64,000 bases of DNA from Thalassospira sp. HF15 (GTDB lineage Bacteria > Pseudomonadota > Alphaproteobacteria > Rhodospirillales > Thalassospiraceae): contig NZ_JAAVKI010000001.1 in assembly GCF_011806525.1 (NCBI RefSeq), forward strand, positions 1 to 64,000, written 5' to 3'. Every line of letters starts with the position of its first letter. The stretch's first letter is position 1. Below are positions 8,008 through 16,259 of the stretch, in pieces. A program made the translations under genes and the position numbers. Below the pieces are notes generated by a model that saw only the letters and a list, made by a program, of their open reading frames with translations, searched no databases and was not told the DNA's origin.

Positions 8008-10031
8008 TGCTCATTCATCGGAAAGGTGTGGAGTCACGGCAGCGCGCGCACCTCTCAATGCGCGGTGCCTGGCTCATCCTTGCTGTGTGGCTAATTGCCA
8101 TCTTTTTGTCGGGGCAAGCCGCAGCTCAACGCTATTCAGAGCGCATTACTGAATTCACCGTTAATATCGTGGTGGGCCAAAACGGATCAATTACTGTTCG
8201 CGAAGACATTTCGGTTTATGCCAATGGTGCGCAGATTAAGCGTGGCATTTATCGCGATATTCCGTTGGTCGTTGCCTTGCCATCGGGTTTCTATCAGGTC
8301 AGCGAGATCGAGATCAGCCGAGTGTTTCTTGATGGTCGTGATGTGGCTTATAAAACCGAAACGATCGGCCGTGATTTACGCGTCTATATCGGCGAGCCAG
8401 ATCAGTTGCTTTCGTCTGGAGATCATACATTCACCCTGATCTATCGGATGAAGGATCAAGTGTCGTTTGGTGATGGCATCGACGAGCTATATTGGAACGT
8501 CACGGGCAATCGCTGGCAATTCACCATTGATAAAGCCCGCGCCACCATTCATTTGCCGGACGATGCGGTTCGGACCGGTTTTGCGGCCTATACCGGATAT
8601 GAACGTGAACGCGGCGCGCAGTTTCGTGTGCCCAAACCCGATAACGGCAATGTCTTTACAGTCGAAACCACCGAAAAACTGGTGCCGGGCAAGGGGCTGA
8701 CATTTGCTGTGTCATGGCCGGCCGGTCATGTTGTGCGGCCAGAAGGCGCGATCAATCTGGACCAGTTGATGCGCGACAATATTGGCATTGTCATCGGCTT
8801 TGGGATTTGGCTTTTGCTGGTAGGTTATCTCATTTGGGCATGGTCCGGGTTTGGCAAAGATCCTGCTGGCCCCGCTGTTATACCGCGGTTTGAGCCGCCA
8901 GAAGGCATGTCTGCAGCCAAGGTGGGGTTCTTGTGGCGTAATGCATCGGCCGGGCGAACCTATGCTAGTCGGGCCTTTGCCGTTGTCCTGACCAGTCTTG
9001 CCGTGAAAAAGCGTCTGTCGATCAGTGTCACCGGGCATGAGGAATATGTTCTGGGCAAATTGTCGGGCAAGATTGATGACCTTTGCGATGATGAGCAAAC
9101 CGTTTTCAATTCTCTGTTCCGCGAAGCAGGTGTTTCCGAAATCACCATTGGCAACGAATATCGCCAGGAAGTGCAAAGTGCCCATAACTGGTTGGCCAAA
9201 ATCTATGCACCAACCAATCGCGACACGCATTTCATCCGAAATGACCGCGCCTGGCGGATCGGATGGGTGATCGGCACATTGTCATTGCTGGCTGTGGTGT
9301 TGCTTGATCCGTCGATTGCTGCGCACGACGCAGAAAGCTATGTCGGGGCGTTGGTTGGCTGTGTGATCTTTTCGGCCGGCTTCATGATGGTGTTCAATGT
9401 CCTGCGTCGTTTCTGGTCGGGTATGTCAGCCGGGGACGGCTGGTATGTCCGGCTGATCCGCGTGCTGTTGATAGGTGCTGGTTTCATGGTGCCGTTTTTC
9501 GGGGTTGCGGTGATCGTGGCCGGGGTAATGTCACCGGTTGCGATCGGGGTTGCGGCATTGCCGGTTCTAACCTGTGCGCTGTTTGGCATCTGGCTTGAAG
9601 TTCCCAATACGGCGTTTCTGACGGTTCGCGCCGAAATCGAAGGTTATCGCCGCTATCTGACCATGGCCGAGGAAGACCGACTTAATTTTGCCAGCCGCGA
9701 AATGGGCGATGCCATTGCCTTTTTTGAAAAGCATTTGCCCTTTGCCATGGCCCTTGATGCCGAACAGGTCTGGACCGAACGGTTCGAAGCCTTTTTGAAA
9801 TCACGCGCTTCGACCGATCCAAATGCGGCGCAATCCTATGATCCGGCATGGTATCGCGACAGCCGGCGCGGTTGGCGCGGTCTTGGTGATTTCGGATCGC
9901 GCAGTGCAGGGCGGCTTGGTGCGGCGGCAGTATCGCACGGGGCGCCATCAATACCTTCGACTGGCTTTGCATCGCGGGGGGGCGGTTTTTCCGGGGGCGG
10001 TCGTGGCGGTGGCGGTGGGGGCGGTTGGTAA
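8007..10031 (+). CDS. DUF2207 domain membrane protein with glycine-rich tail
   Basis: 674 residues. An N-terminal signal-like segment (residues 16-35), then an extracytoplasmic beta-rich DUF2207 domain (YSERITEFTVNIVVGQNGSI, IYRDIPL, LYWNVTGNRW), a membrane helix around residues 255-275 (IGIVIGFGIWLLLVGYLIWAW), a cytoplasmic stretch (VIPRFEPPEGMSAAKVGFL) and a group of membrane helices at about 415-530. The C-terminus is a run of glycines broken by Phe, Ser and Arg, ending in GGGGW, typical of this family and of TPM-domain relatives. The start overlaps the lemA stop by one base, so the pair is coupled. Function is unknown beyond envelope location. Confidence 0.88.
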   Translation: MLIHRKGVESRQRAHLSMRGAWLILAVWLIAIFLSGQAAAQRYSERITEFTVNIVVGQNGSITVREDISVYANGAQIKRGIYRDIPLVVALPSGFYQVSEIEISRVFLDGRDVAYKTETIGRDLRVYIGEPDQLLSSGDHTFTLIYRMKDQVSFGDGIDELYWNVTGNRWQFTIDKARATIHLPDDAVRTGFAAYTGYERERGAQFRVPKPDNGNVFTVETTEKLVPGKGLTFAVSWPAGHVVRPEGAINLDQLMRDNIGIVIGFGIWLLLVGYLIWAWSGFGKDPAGPAVIPRFEPPEGMSAAKVGFLWRNASAGRTYASRAFAVVLTSLAVKKRLSISVTGHEEYVLGKLSGKIDDLCDDEQTVFNSLFREAGVSEITIGNEYRQEVQSAHNWLAKIYAPTNRDTHFIRNDRAWRIGWVIGTLSLLAVVLLDPSIAAHDAESYVGALVGCVIFSAGFMMVFNVLRRFWSGMSAGDGWYVRLIRVLLIGAGFMVPFFGVAVIVAGVMSPVAIGVAALPVLTCALFGIWLEVPNTAFLTVRAEIEGYRRYLTMAEEDRLNFASREMGDAIAFFEKHLPFAMALDAEQVWTERFEAFLKSRASTDPNAAQSYDPAWYRDSRRGWRGLGDFGSRSAGRLGAAAVSHGAPSIPSTGFASRGGGFSGGGRGGGGGGGW

Positions 10032-10084
10032 TAACAAACGCGCGCCGTATCCAAATCTCATCGCACTGATGCTGCCTTGCTGCT

Positions 10085-11107
10085 TCAGGAAAACTCCCAC
10101 TCAATCACATGCCGATACGTCTCGCCGGGTTTGAGCCATGGGCTGGGGAAGTCTTCGCGGTTCGGGCTGTTGGGGTAAGTTTGGGGTTCAAGTGCGATGC
10201 CGCCTGACGGGTGCAGGGACACGCCGTTTTCGGTTTTCATCGCCTCGTTGAAATGCTGCGAGAGATAGAATTGCAGACCGGCCTCGGTCGAAAACAGTTT
10301 GATCGACCGGTTGCTGTCAGGGGCTGACAGGGTCGCGATCTGGCGCAGGTCGCCGCGGGCGCCGGTCAGGCAGAAATTATGATCATATCCCTGTTTGGCG
10401 TTTGGCAGGTTGGCGGAAATTTTGGCGGGTTTCTGGAAATTATATCCGGTTCCGGCCACATTTTGCGCCGGGCCATCCGGGATGAGTTTGTCATCCACCG
10501 GAAGCCACTGATCAGCATTGATCTGCAGGACGTGATCAGCGGCACTTTGGTCAAACTTGCCTCTCAGGTTCCAATAAGCGTGGCTGGTCATGTTGACCGG
10601 GCAGGGCTGATCGCAGGTGGCGGTGATTTCAAGTCTGATGCGATCATCGGCAACCAATGAATAGGTGGCCTGCGCGGTCATTGTGCCGGGATATCCTTGG
10701 TCGCCATCGGGCGAGGTCAGCTCGAACGTGACGCTGCGGTCTGTCTGATCAGAGATCGTCCAAACACGCCGGTCAAAACCATCCGGTCCGCCATGCAGGT
10801 GGGTTTCCCCTTCGTTGGCGGCAAGCTGAACCATCTTACCATTCTGGTCGGGAAAACGTGCAGCTTCGATGCGATTGGCATAGCGCCCGCACACCGCCCC
10901 GATATAGCTGTCCTGATCCAGATAGGCAGCATCATCTGCCAGATTAACCGCAATACTGGTTTCGTTTCCGTCCTCTGGGTCTTTCAAATAGACCTCGCAA
11001 AGACGGGCGCCAAGCGCAGAAACCAACACGCGAATCTGAGGGCTCTCTAATGCAGCGCGCGGGGCATTTTCACCCTTTTTAAGTGCAGCAATTTTGGGTT
11101 TTGCCAT
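10085..11107 (-). CDS. galM: Aldose 1-epimerase (galactose mutarotase)
   Basis: 340 residues. Family motifs: GRYANRIEAARF, ETHLHGGPDGFDRRVW, the catalytic-site TSHAYWNLRG and GIALEPQTYPNSPN with the acidic residue near the C-terminus. It interconverts alpha and beta anomers of aldoses in the cytoplasm. It is divergent from the ytfQRT-yjfF importer, which in Escherichia coli carries galactofuranose, so a mutarotase beside it makes sense in feeding incoming sugar to downstream enzymes. No signal peptide. The N-terminal extension of about 20 residues before SPQIRVLVSALGA is longer than usual but begins with a good ATG. Confidence 0.9.
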   Translation of the reverse strand: MAKPKIAALKKGENAPRAALESPQIRVLVSALGARLCEVYLKDPEDGNETSIAVNLADDAAYLDQDSYIGAVCGRYANRIEAARFPDQNGKMVQLAANEGETHLHGGPDGFDRRVWTISDQTDRSVTFELTSPDGDQGYPGTMTAQATYSLVADDRIRLEITATCDQPCPVNMTSHAYWNLRGKFDQSAADHVLQINADQWLPVDDKLIPDGPAQNVAGTGYNFQKPAKISANLPNAKQGYDHNFCLTGARGDLRQIATLSAPDSNRSIKLFSTEAGLQFYLSQHFNEAMKTENGVSLHPSGGIALEPQTYPNSPNREDFPSPWLKPGETYRHVIEWEFS

Positions 11108-11216
11108 TTTTAGTGTCGCCGTTGTTTGTGGTGTTTGGTTGCCGCCAAGGTATTGATTTTCGTTGGTTTCGTCTAGGTTTTATGTCTCTTGGCGCGATCA
11201 CTCTAAAGGATGAGAC

Positions 11217-11261
11217 ACTATATGGTTGAGGGCTTAGAAATCATATTGTAATACTATATGG
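11217..11261. promoter_or_regulatory. Repeated element in the ytfQ upstream region
   Basis: The nine-base sequence ACTATATGG occurs twice, at 11217-11225 and 11253-11261, a spacing of 36 bases. CATATTGTAATACTATATG between them has a loose dyad. This A+T-rich stretch lies 36-80 bases before the ytfQ start and probably contains its promoter and a regulator site, perhaps for the FadR-type protein at 17.9 kb. Confidence 0.4.
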
Positions 11262-11296
11262 CTTTTAAGCAATAAGCCACTCTTAGGGAGGAAATC

Positions 11297-12247
11297 GTGG
11301 TAAGTTTTAAGAAGTTGGCAGTATCGACTGCTGCAATGGGTGTTGCTCTTGGTCTTTCGGTTGCCGCACAGGCCGAGATGATGATCGGTTTCTCGCAGAT
11401 CGGTTCAGAAAGTGGCTGGCGTACGTCTGAGACGGCGTCGATCAAAGCCGAAGCTGAACGTCGTGGCATCGATCTCAAATTCTCCGACGCACAGCAGAAA
11501 CAGGAAAACCAGATCAAGGCAGTCCGTTCCTTCATCGCGCAGGGTGTGGACGGCATTCTTCTGGCACCGGTTGTTGAAACCGGTTGGGATCAGGTTCTCA
11601 AGGAAGCAAAAGACGCTGGCATTCCGGTCGTTCTCGTTGACCGTGGCGTTGATGCAAGCGAAGACCTGTATCTGACGAAAGTGGCTTCTGACTTCGTGGT
11701 TGAAGGCGCACTTGCTGCTGCTTGGCTGGCAGCAGAAACCAACGGCGTTTGCGACGTTGTTGAGCTGCAGGGAACCGTTGGTTCGTCTGCTGCCAATGAC
11801 CGTAAAGAAGGCTTTGAGTCGGTGATTTCGAACTTCCCGGCGCTTAGCATCATTCGTTCGCAGTCTGGTGACTTCACCCGTTCCGGCGGCAAGGAAGTCA
11901 TGGAAAGCTTCCTGAAAGCTGAAAACGGCGGCAAGGACATCTGTGCGGTCTATGCGCATAACGATGACATGGCACTCGGTGCTGTTCAGGCCATCAAGGA
12001 AGCCGGTCTTAATCCGGGTGAAGACATGCTGATCGTTTCGATCGATGCGGTTCCGGATATCTTCAAGGCGATGGCCGATGGTGATACCAACGCAACCATC
12101 GAACTGAACCCGCATCTTGGTGCTCCGTCCTTTGATGCGATCAAGGCATCCATGAACGGTGAAGAAGTTCCGAAATGGATCAAGGCAAATGGCCCGCTCT
12201 ATCTTCCGGACACTGCTGCTGAAGAATACAAAATGCGTAGCAAATAA
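11297..12247 (+). CDS. ytfQ: Sugar ABC transporter substrate-binding protein, YtfQ-like
   Basis: 316 residues with a Sec signal peptide (KKLAVSTAAMGVALGLSVAAQA, cleavage after AQA). The mature sequence matches the galactofuranose-binding YtfQ subgroup: IGFSQIGSESGWRTSET, IKAVRSFIAQGVDGILLAPVVETGWD, VDRGVD, and AHNDDMALGAVQAIKEAG. The GTG at 11297 follows GGGAGG closely. It is the first gene of a four-gene importer operon; a stable hairpin after the stop probably keeps its message abundant. Binding of a furanose or another pentose/hexose is inferred from family, since exact ligand specificity cannot be read. Confidence 0.92.
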   Translation: MVSFKKLAVSTAAMGVALGLSVAAQAEMMIGFSQIGSESGWRTSETASIKAEAERRGIDLKFSDAQQKQENQIKAVRSFIAQGVDGILLAPVVETGWDQVLKEAKDAGIPVVLVDRGVDASEDLYLTKVASDFVVEGALAAAWLAAETNGVCDVVELQGTVGSSAANDRKEGFESVISNFPALSIIRSQSGDFTRSGGKEVMESFLKAENGGKDICAVYAHNDDMALGAVQAIKEAGLNPGEDMLIVSIDAVPDIFKAMADGDTNATIELNPHLGAPSFDAIKASMNGEEVPKWIKANGPLYLPDTAAEEYKMRSK

Positions 12248-12308
12248 CCTCTGAGTGTCTTTGTGGGCATCGCGCTCACGAAACCTGAGGACCGCTTCTC
12301 ATGATATT

Positions 12309-12340
12309 GGACGTGCTCCGGCAAATGCCGGGGTGCGTCC
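12309..12340 (+). promoter_or_regulatory. Stable hairpin between ytfQ and ytfR
   Basis: GGACGTGCTCCGGC (12309-12322) and GCCGGGGTGCGTCC (12327-12340) pair over 14 positions, including three wobbles, around an AAAT loop. No T-run follows. Such stem-loops after binding-protein genes slow 3' decay and raise binding-protein levels over the membrane subunits. Confidence 0.65.
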
Positions 12341-12393
12341 GGTTGTATCCGCAGCAAAAGACTTCAAAGACAGTACAGGGAGAGGGGCAGGAT

Positions 12394-13890
12394 ATGTCAA
12401 ACACAGTACTTTCAGTGCGCGGTGCGGGGAAATTCTTTCCCGGCGTCAAGGCGCTGGAGGATGTGGATTTTGACCTTGAACGCGGCGAAATTCACGCCCT
12501 TCTGGGCGAAAACGGGGCGGGTAAATCCACCCTGATCAAAGTTATTACCGGGGTGCATCCCCGCGATGCCGGTACGGTGTCACTCGACGGACAGGAAATC
12601 CATCCGCAGCATCCGGGAGATGCGCAGGAACTGGGTATTTCAACGGTCTATCAGGAAGTCAATCTGGTCCCGACAATGTCGGTGGCCGAAAACCTGATGC
12701 TCGAACGTCAGAGCCTGAAATTCGGCCTGATTTCATGGAAAAAGACCGAGGCCCATGCCAAGCAAGCACTTGAAATCCTTGGGCTTGATATTGATGTCAA
12801 TCGGCCTTTGGGATCCTATTCGGTCGCCATTCAACAACTGATCGCGATTGCGCGTGCAGTGGCGCTTGATGCCAAGGTGCTCATTCTCGATGAGCCGACC
12901 GCATCGCTTGACGGTGATGAAATCAAAACCCTTTTCCGGATCATGGGCGAATTGCGTGACAAGGGATTGGGTATTGTTTTTGTCACCCACTTCCTGGATC
13001 AGGTTTACACCGTGACCGACCGTATTACGGTGCTGCGCAATGGCCGGTTGGTTGGCACATTTGTCACCAAGGAACTGGCGCAGATTGACCTGATCAATCA
13101 CATGCTGGGGCGTGAACTGGCCGAAGTCAGTGCCCATCGTCATCAGGACGAGGGCAGCTATGACGGCCCGGAACGCCAGATCCAGATCAAAAATCTTGGC
13201 AAAAAGCGTGTGCTGGAGCCGGTTTCACTCGACCTTAAAGCGGGCGAAATCGTTGGTTTGGCCGGATTGCTGGGATCAGGGCGGACGGAGCTTTCCGAAC
13301 TGGTGTTTGGCACGCAAAAGGCTGACAGCGGCTTGGTGTTCCTTGATGGTGAACCGGTCATGCTGCGTTCCCCGCGTCATGCGATCCGGGCTGGTTTCGG
13401 GTTGTGCCCCGAAGACCGCAAACAGGATGGTATTGTTGCCGAGCTGAGTGTGCGCGAGAATATCGTGCTCGCCCTTCAGGGGCGGCGTGGTTGGTTGCGA
13501 CCGATCCCGCGCGCCGAGCAACAGCAATTTGCCGATGACATGATCAAGGCACTCGGCATCGCCACGCCCGACAGCGAAAAACCCGTCGGGCAACTGAGTG
13601 GTGGCAACCAGCAAAAGGTCATTCTGGCACGCTGGCTGGTGTCCAAGCCGATCCTGCTTATTCTTGATGAACCGACGCGCGGCATTGATGTCGGTGCGCA
13701 CGCCGATATCATCAAGCTGATCAAGGAGCTGTGTGACGAGGGGCTGGCCCTTCTGGTCGCATCCAGTGAACTTGAAGAAATCGTCGCCTTTGCCGATCGT
13801 GTTGCCGTGATGCGGGATCGTGAAAAGGTTTCTGAACTGGTCGGTGCGGAAATCACCCAAGACAGCATCATCGAGGCGATTGCGCGATGA
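12394..13890 (+). CDS. ytfR: Sugar ABC transporter ATP-binding protein, YtfR-like
   Basis: 498 residues with two tandem ATPase domains. First domain: Walker A GENGAGKST, signature replaced by the weak SVAIQQLIAIARA, Walker B VLILDEPTASLD. Second domain: degenerate GLLGSGRTELSE P-loop, LSGGNQQKVILARWL signature and LLILDEPTRGIDVGAH. This asymmetry is normal for carbohydrate CUT2 importers. The ATG at 12394 after GGGAGAGGGGCAGG is preferred to upstream in-frame codons that run through the hairpin. The end overlaps ytfT by four bases. Confidence 0.92.
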   Translation: MSNTVLSVRGAGKFFPGVKALEDVDFDLERGEIHALLGENGAGKSTLIKVITGVHPRDAGTVSLDGQEIHPQHPGDAQELGISTVYQEVNLVPTMSVAENLMLERQSLKFGLISWKKTEAHAKQALEILGLDIDVNRPLGSYSVAIQQLIAIARAVALDAKVLILDEPTASLDGDEIKTLFRIMGELRDKGLGIVFVTHFLDQVYTVTDRITVLRNGRLVGTFVTKELAQIDLINHMLGRELAEVSAHRHQDEGSYDGPERQIQIKNLGKKRVLEPVSLDLKAGEIVGLAGLLGSGRTELSELVFGTQKADSGLVFLDGEPVMLRSPRHAIRAGFGLCPEDRKQDGIVAELSVRENIVLALQGRRGWLRPIPRAEQQQFADDMIKALGIATPDSEKPVGQLSGGNQQKVILARWLVSKPILLILDEPTRGIDVGAHADIIKLIKELCDEGLALLVASSELEEIVAFADRVAVMRDREKVSELVGAEITQDSIIEAIAR

Positions 13891-14948
13891 CCAGTTTGCA
13901 AGACAAAAAGAAAATACGGGAAAGCAGCACGATGTCTGCATCTTCTTTGTTAAGTCGACCCTGGTTTGGTCCGGTCGCAGCACTGGTTTTGATCGTGCTG
14001 GGGATCGGGATCATTTCGCCGGATTTCTTCAGTATCCGCATTGTTGACGGGCACCTTTACGGGTCGCTTGTCGATGTTGTTCATCGCGGGGCGTCAACTG
14101 CCCTTGTTGCTGTGGGCATGGCGATTGTCATCGGAACGCGCGGGATTGACCTTTCGGTTGGTTCGATCATCGCCATATCAGGGGCGGTGATGGCGGTTCT
14201 GATCCGCGATACTGATCTGCATCCGGCGGTAATTATCCTGGCCGCTCTTGGTGCCGGGATCTTGTGCGGTTTGTGGAACGGCATCCTGGTTGCCTTCCTT
14301 GATATTCAGCCGATTATCGCGACCCTGATCCTGATGGTGGCCGGTCGCGGGATCGCCCAGATGATTACGGGTGGTCAGATCGTGACTTTCCACGGTGAAT
14401 TCTTTGAGGGCATCGGCAGTGGTTATCTGCTGGGTATTCCGTGGCGGGTGATCATTGCGGCCGCCGTGATTGCCGCGATCTATTTCATCATGCGTAAAAC
14501 CGCCCTTGGTTTGTTTGTTGAATCGGTTGGTGGCAATGCGCGCGCCAGCCGGGTCGCGGGCATTGATGCGCGCGGGATTAAGCTGATGGCCTATGCAGCA
14601 TCGGGGCTGTGTTCGGCCTTTGCCGGGATCATCATTGCGGCTGACATTCGTGGGGCTGATGCCAACAATGCCGGTTTGTGGCTTGAACTTGATGCCATTC
14701 TGGCGGTGGTGATTGGCGGGGCGTCCCTGATGGGCGGTCGGTTCTTCATTGGCATGACCGTTATTGGTGTTCTGATCATTCAGGCGCTGACCACGGGTAT
14801 CTTGCTGTCGGGTCTTCCGTCGCAATACACCCTGATCGTCAAGGCGGCCGTGGTGATGATCGTCCTTCTGGTGCAGGCACCGAAATCCCGCGAACTGGTC
14901 GGGCAGGCGATGGAACGCATGAAGCGGGGGAAATCCGATGAAGATTAA
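13887..14948 (+). CDS. ytfT: Sugar ABC transporter permease, YtfT-like
   Basis: 353 residues, about eight to ten membrane helices, with the CUT2 permease signature GIDLSVGSIIAISGAVMA and the cytoplasmic loop ESVGGNARASRVAGIDARGIKLMAY that contacts the ATPase. The ATG overlaps the ytfR stop (ATGA). It forms a heterodimeric channel with the next gene product. The first 20 residues are polar and could be trimmed if the internal ATG at residue 16 is used. Confidence 0.9.
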   Translation: MTSLQDKKKIRESSTMSASSLLSRPWFGPVAALVLIVLGIGIISPDFFSIRIVDGHLYGSLVDVVHRGASTALVAVGMAIVIGTRGIDLSVGSIIAISGAVMAVLIRDTDLHPAVIILAALGAGILCGLWNGILVAFLDIQPIIATLILMVAGRGIAQMITGGQIVTFHGEFFEGIGSGYLLGIPWRVIIAAAVIAAIYFIMRKTALGLFVESVGGNARASRVAGIDARGIKLMAYAASGLCSAFAGIIIAADIRGADANNAGLWLELDAILAVVIGGASLMGGRFFIGMTVIGVLIIQALTTGILLSGLPSQYTLIVKAAVVMIVLLVQAPKSRELVGQAMERMKRGKSDED

Positions 14949-15915
14949 TGAACGGTTTTATCCGATCCTTGCCACGCTTGCGGTTCTCGTACTGCTGTAT
15001 GGCTATGGCATTTTCGAACACCGTGCTTTTTCCGATACCTATGTTCTGGGCGCGCTTCTGACCGATAATGCCTTTTTGATCATTACCGCCGTTGGCATGA
15101 CCTTTGTCATTCTCTCGGGCGGGATTGATCTTTCGGTTGGCTCCATGATTGCCTTTATCGGGGTTCTGATGGCCGAACTTGTGACCGGGTTTGGCATGCA
15201 TCCGGTGACGGCAGCCGTGATCTCCATTATCGTCGGATCGGCATTCGGGGCGTTTATGGGGGTGATTATCGCCAAGTTCGATATTCAGCCCTTCATCATT
15301 ACGCTGGCGGGGATGTTTTTCCTGCGCGGGATGTGCTTCCTGATCAATCTTGATTCCGTTCCGATTGATCATCCGTTTGTCTCTGCCTTTGGCGGGTTCA
15401 AGGTACAACTCCCCGGTCGTGGCTGGTTAACGGCATCAGCCCTTTTGATGTTGGCAACGGTTATTGGCGGGGTGGTGATTGCCCATTTCACCCGGTTCGG
15501 TCGCAATGTCTATGCGATTGGCGGGGATCGTCATTCCGCAGAATTGCTCGGCGTTCCGGTCCATAGCACGATCATCCGGGTTTATACCCTGTCAGGCTTT
15601 TTCAGCGCGCTTTCGGGTGTGGTGTTTGCCTTTTATACCGCATCGGCCTATCCGCTGGCCGCAGTGGGCGTGGAGCTTGATGCGATTGCCGCCGTGGTGA
15701 TTGGCGGAACGCTTCTGACCGGTGGTATGGGCTTTGTGATGGGGACCTTCTTTGGCGGGATCATCATGGGGGTTATCCAGACCCTGATCGCCTTTGACGG
15801 GTCGCTCAACAGCTGGTGGACCAAGATCATGATTGGTGCACTGCTGTTTGGCTTTATCGTCTTGCAACGCCTAATCACGCGTTCCTTCTCGGGCATGCGG
15901 GCCGGGGCAAGTTGA
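14938..15915 (+). CDS. yjfF: Sugar ABC transporter permease, YjfF-like
   Basis: 325 residues and the second CUT2 permease of the operon: GGIDLSVGSMIAFIGVLMAEL, FDIQPFIITLAGMFFLRGMCF and YAIGGDRHSAELLGVPV. It overlaps the end of ytfT by 11 bases, so production is coupled. A strong terminator follows 35 bases after the stop, ending the operon. Paired permeases of this kind are specific to the YtfT/YjfF importer and distinguish it from single-permease ribose or xylose systems. Confidence 0.9.
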   Translation: MKINERFYPILATLAVLVLLYGYGIFEHRAFSDTYVLGALLTDNAFLIITAVGMTFVILSGGIDLSVGSMIAFIGVLMAELVTGFGMHPVTAAVISIIVGSAFGAFMGVIIAKFDIQPFIITLAGMFFLRGMCFLINLDSVPIDHPFVSAFGGFKVQLPGRGWLTASALLMLATVIGGVVIAHFTRFGRNVYAIGGDRHSAELLGVPVHSTIIRVYTLSGFFSALSGVVFAFYTASAYPLAAVGVELDAIAAVVIGGTLLTGGMGFVMGTFFGGIIMGVIQTLIAFDGSLNSWWTKIMIGALLFGFIVLQRLITRSFSGMRAGAS

Positions 15916-15949
15916 GCATTCAAAACCGGGCGGAAAAATTCTGACAAAC

Positions 15950-15985
15950 CGGCCGGAACAGGGTGCTGTTCCGGCCGATGTTTTT
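15950..15985 (+). terminator. Terminator of the ytfQRT-yjfF operon
   Basis: CGGCCGGAACAG and CTGTTCCGGCCG form a perfect 12-base stem with a GGTG loop, followed by ATGTTTTTGTTC. A clear rho-independent terminator. Confidence 0.9.
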
Positions 15986-16259
15986 GTTCTCTAATATTGA
16001 AAAACCATCTGTATTGCTTGTTTTGGTAAGTAATAAGCAAGAATATCACAAATGGGTGAAATAAATATTGTATGAAGAATGGGCTGTGCTTCGCTCCGCT
16101 CTGCCCGACTTCGAGACGAGATCGGGACATGAAGCTAGGGCGATGCAAATATCAAGAAAGTTCTGTATATGTTTAAAGGCCGCTAAGCTTGCGGATTGCA
16201 CATTTGTATTGTCTAATAAGCATAAAGAATTAGGAATGTTTTCTTAGGCGAGGGGGGTG
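15986..16259. other. A+T-rich spacer before the nuclease-like gene, with a repeated 15-base element
   Basis: No gene is seen. The 15-base string TATTGTATGAAGAAT at 16066-16080 recurs exactly at 18882-18896, upstream of the SDR gene. A GC-rich island (16081-16140) follows the first copy and breaks the A+T-rich background. The last part (16190-16250) is A+T-rich and presumably carries the promoter of the gene at 16260, with AGGGGGG as its ribosome binding site. Confidence 0.5.

Noticed and set aside
10005-10031. Glycine-codon run at the end of the DUF2207 gene as a possible repeat element
   Set aside because: It is the normal Gly-rich tail of this protein family and in frame, not a separate DNA repeat.
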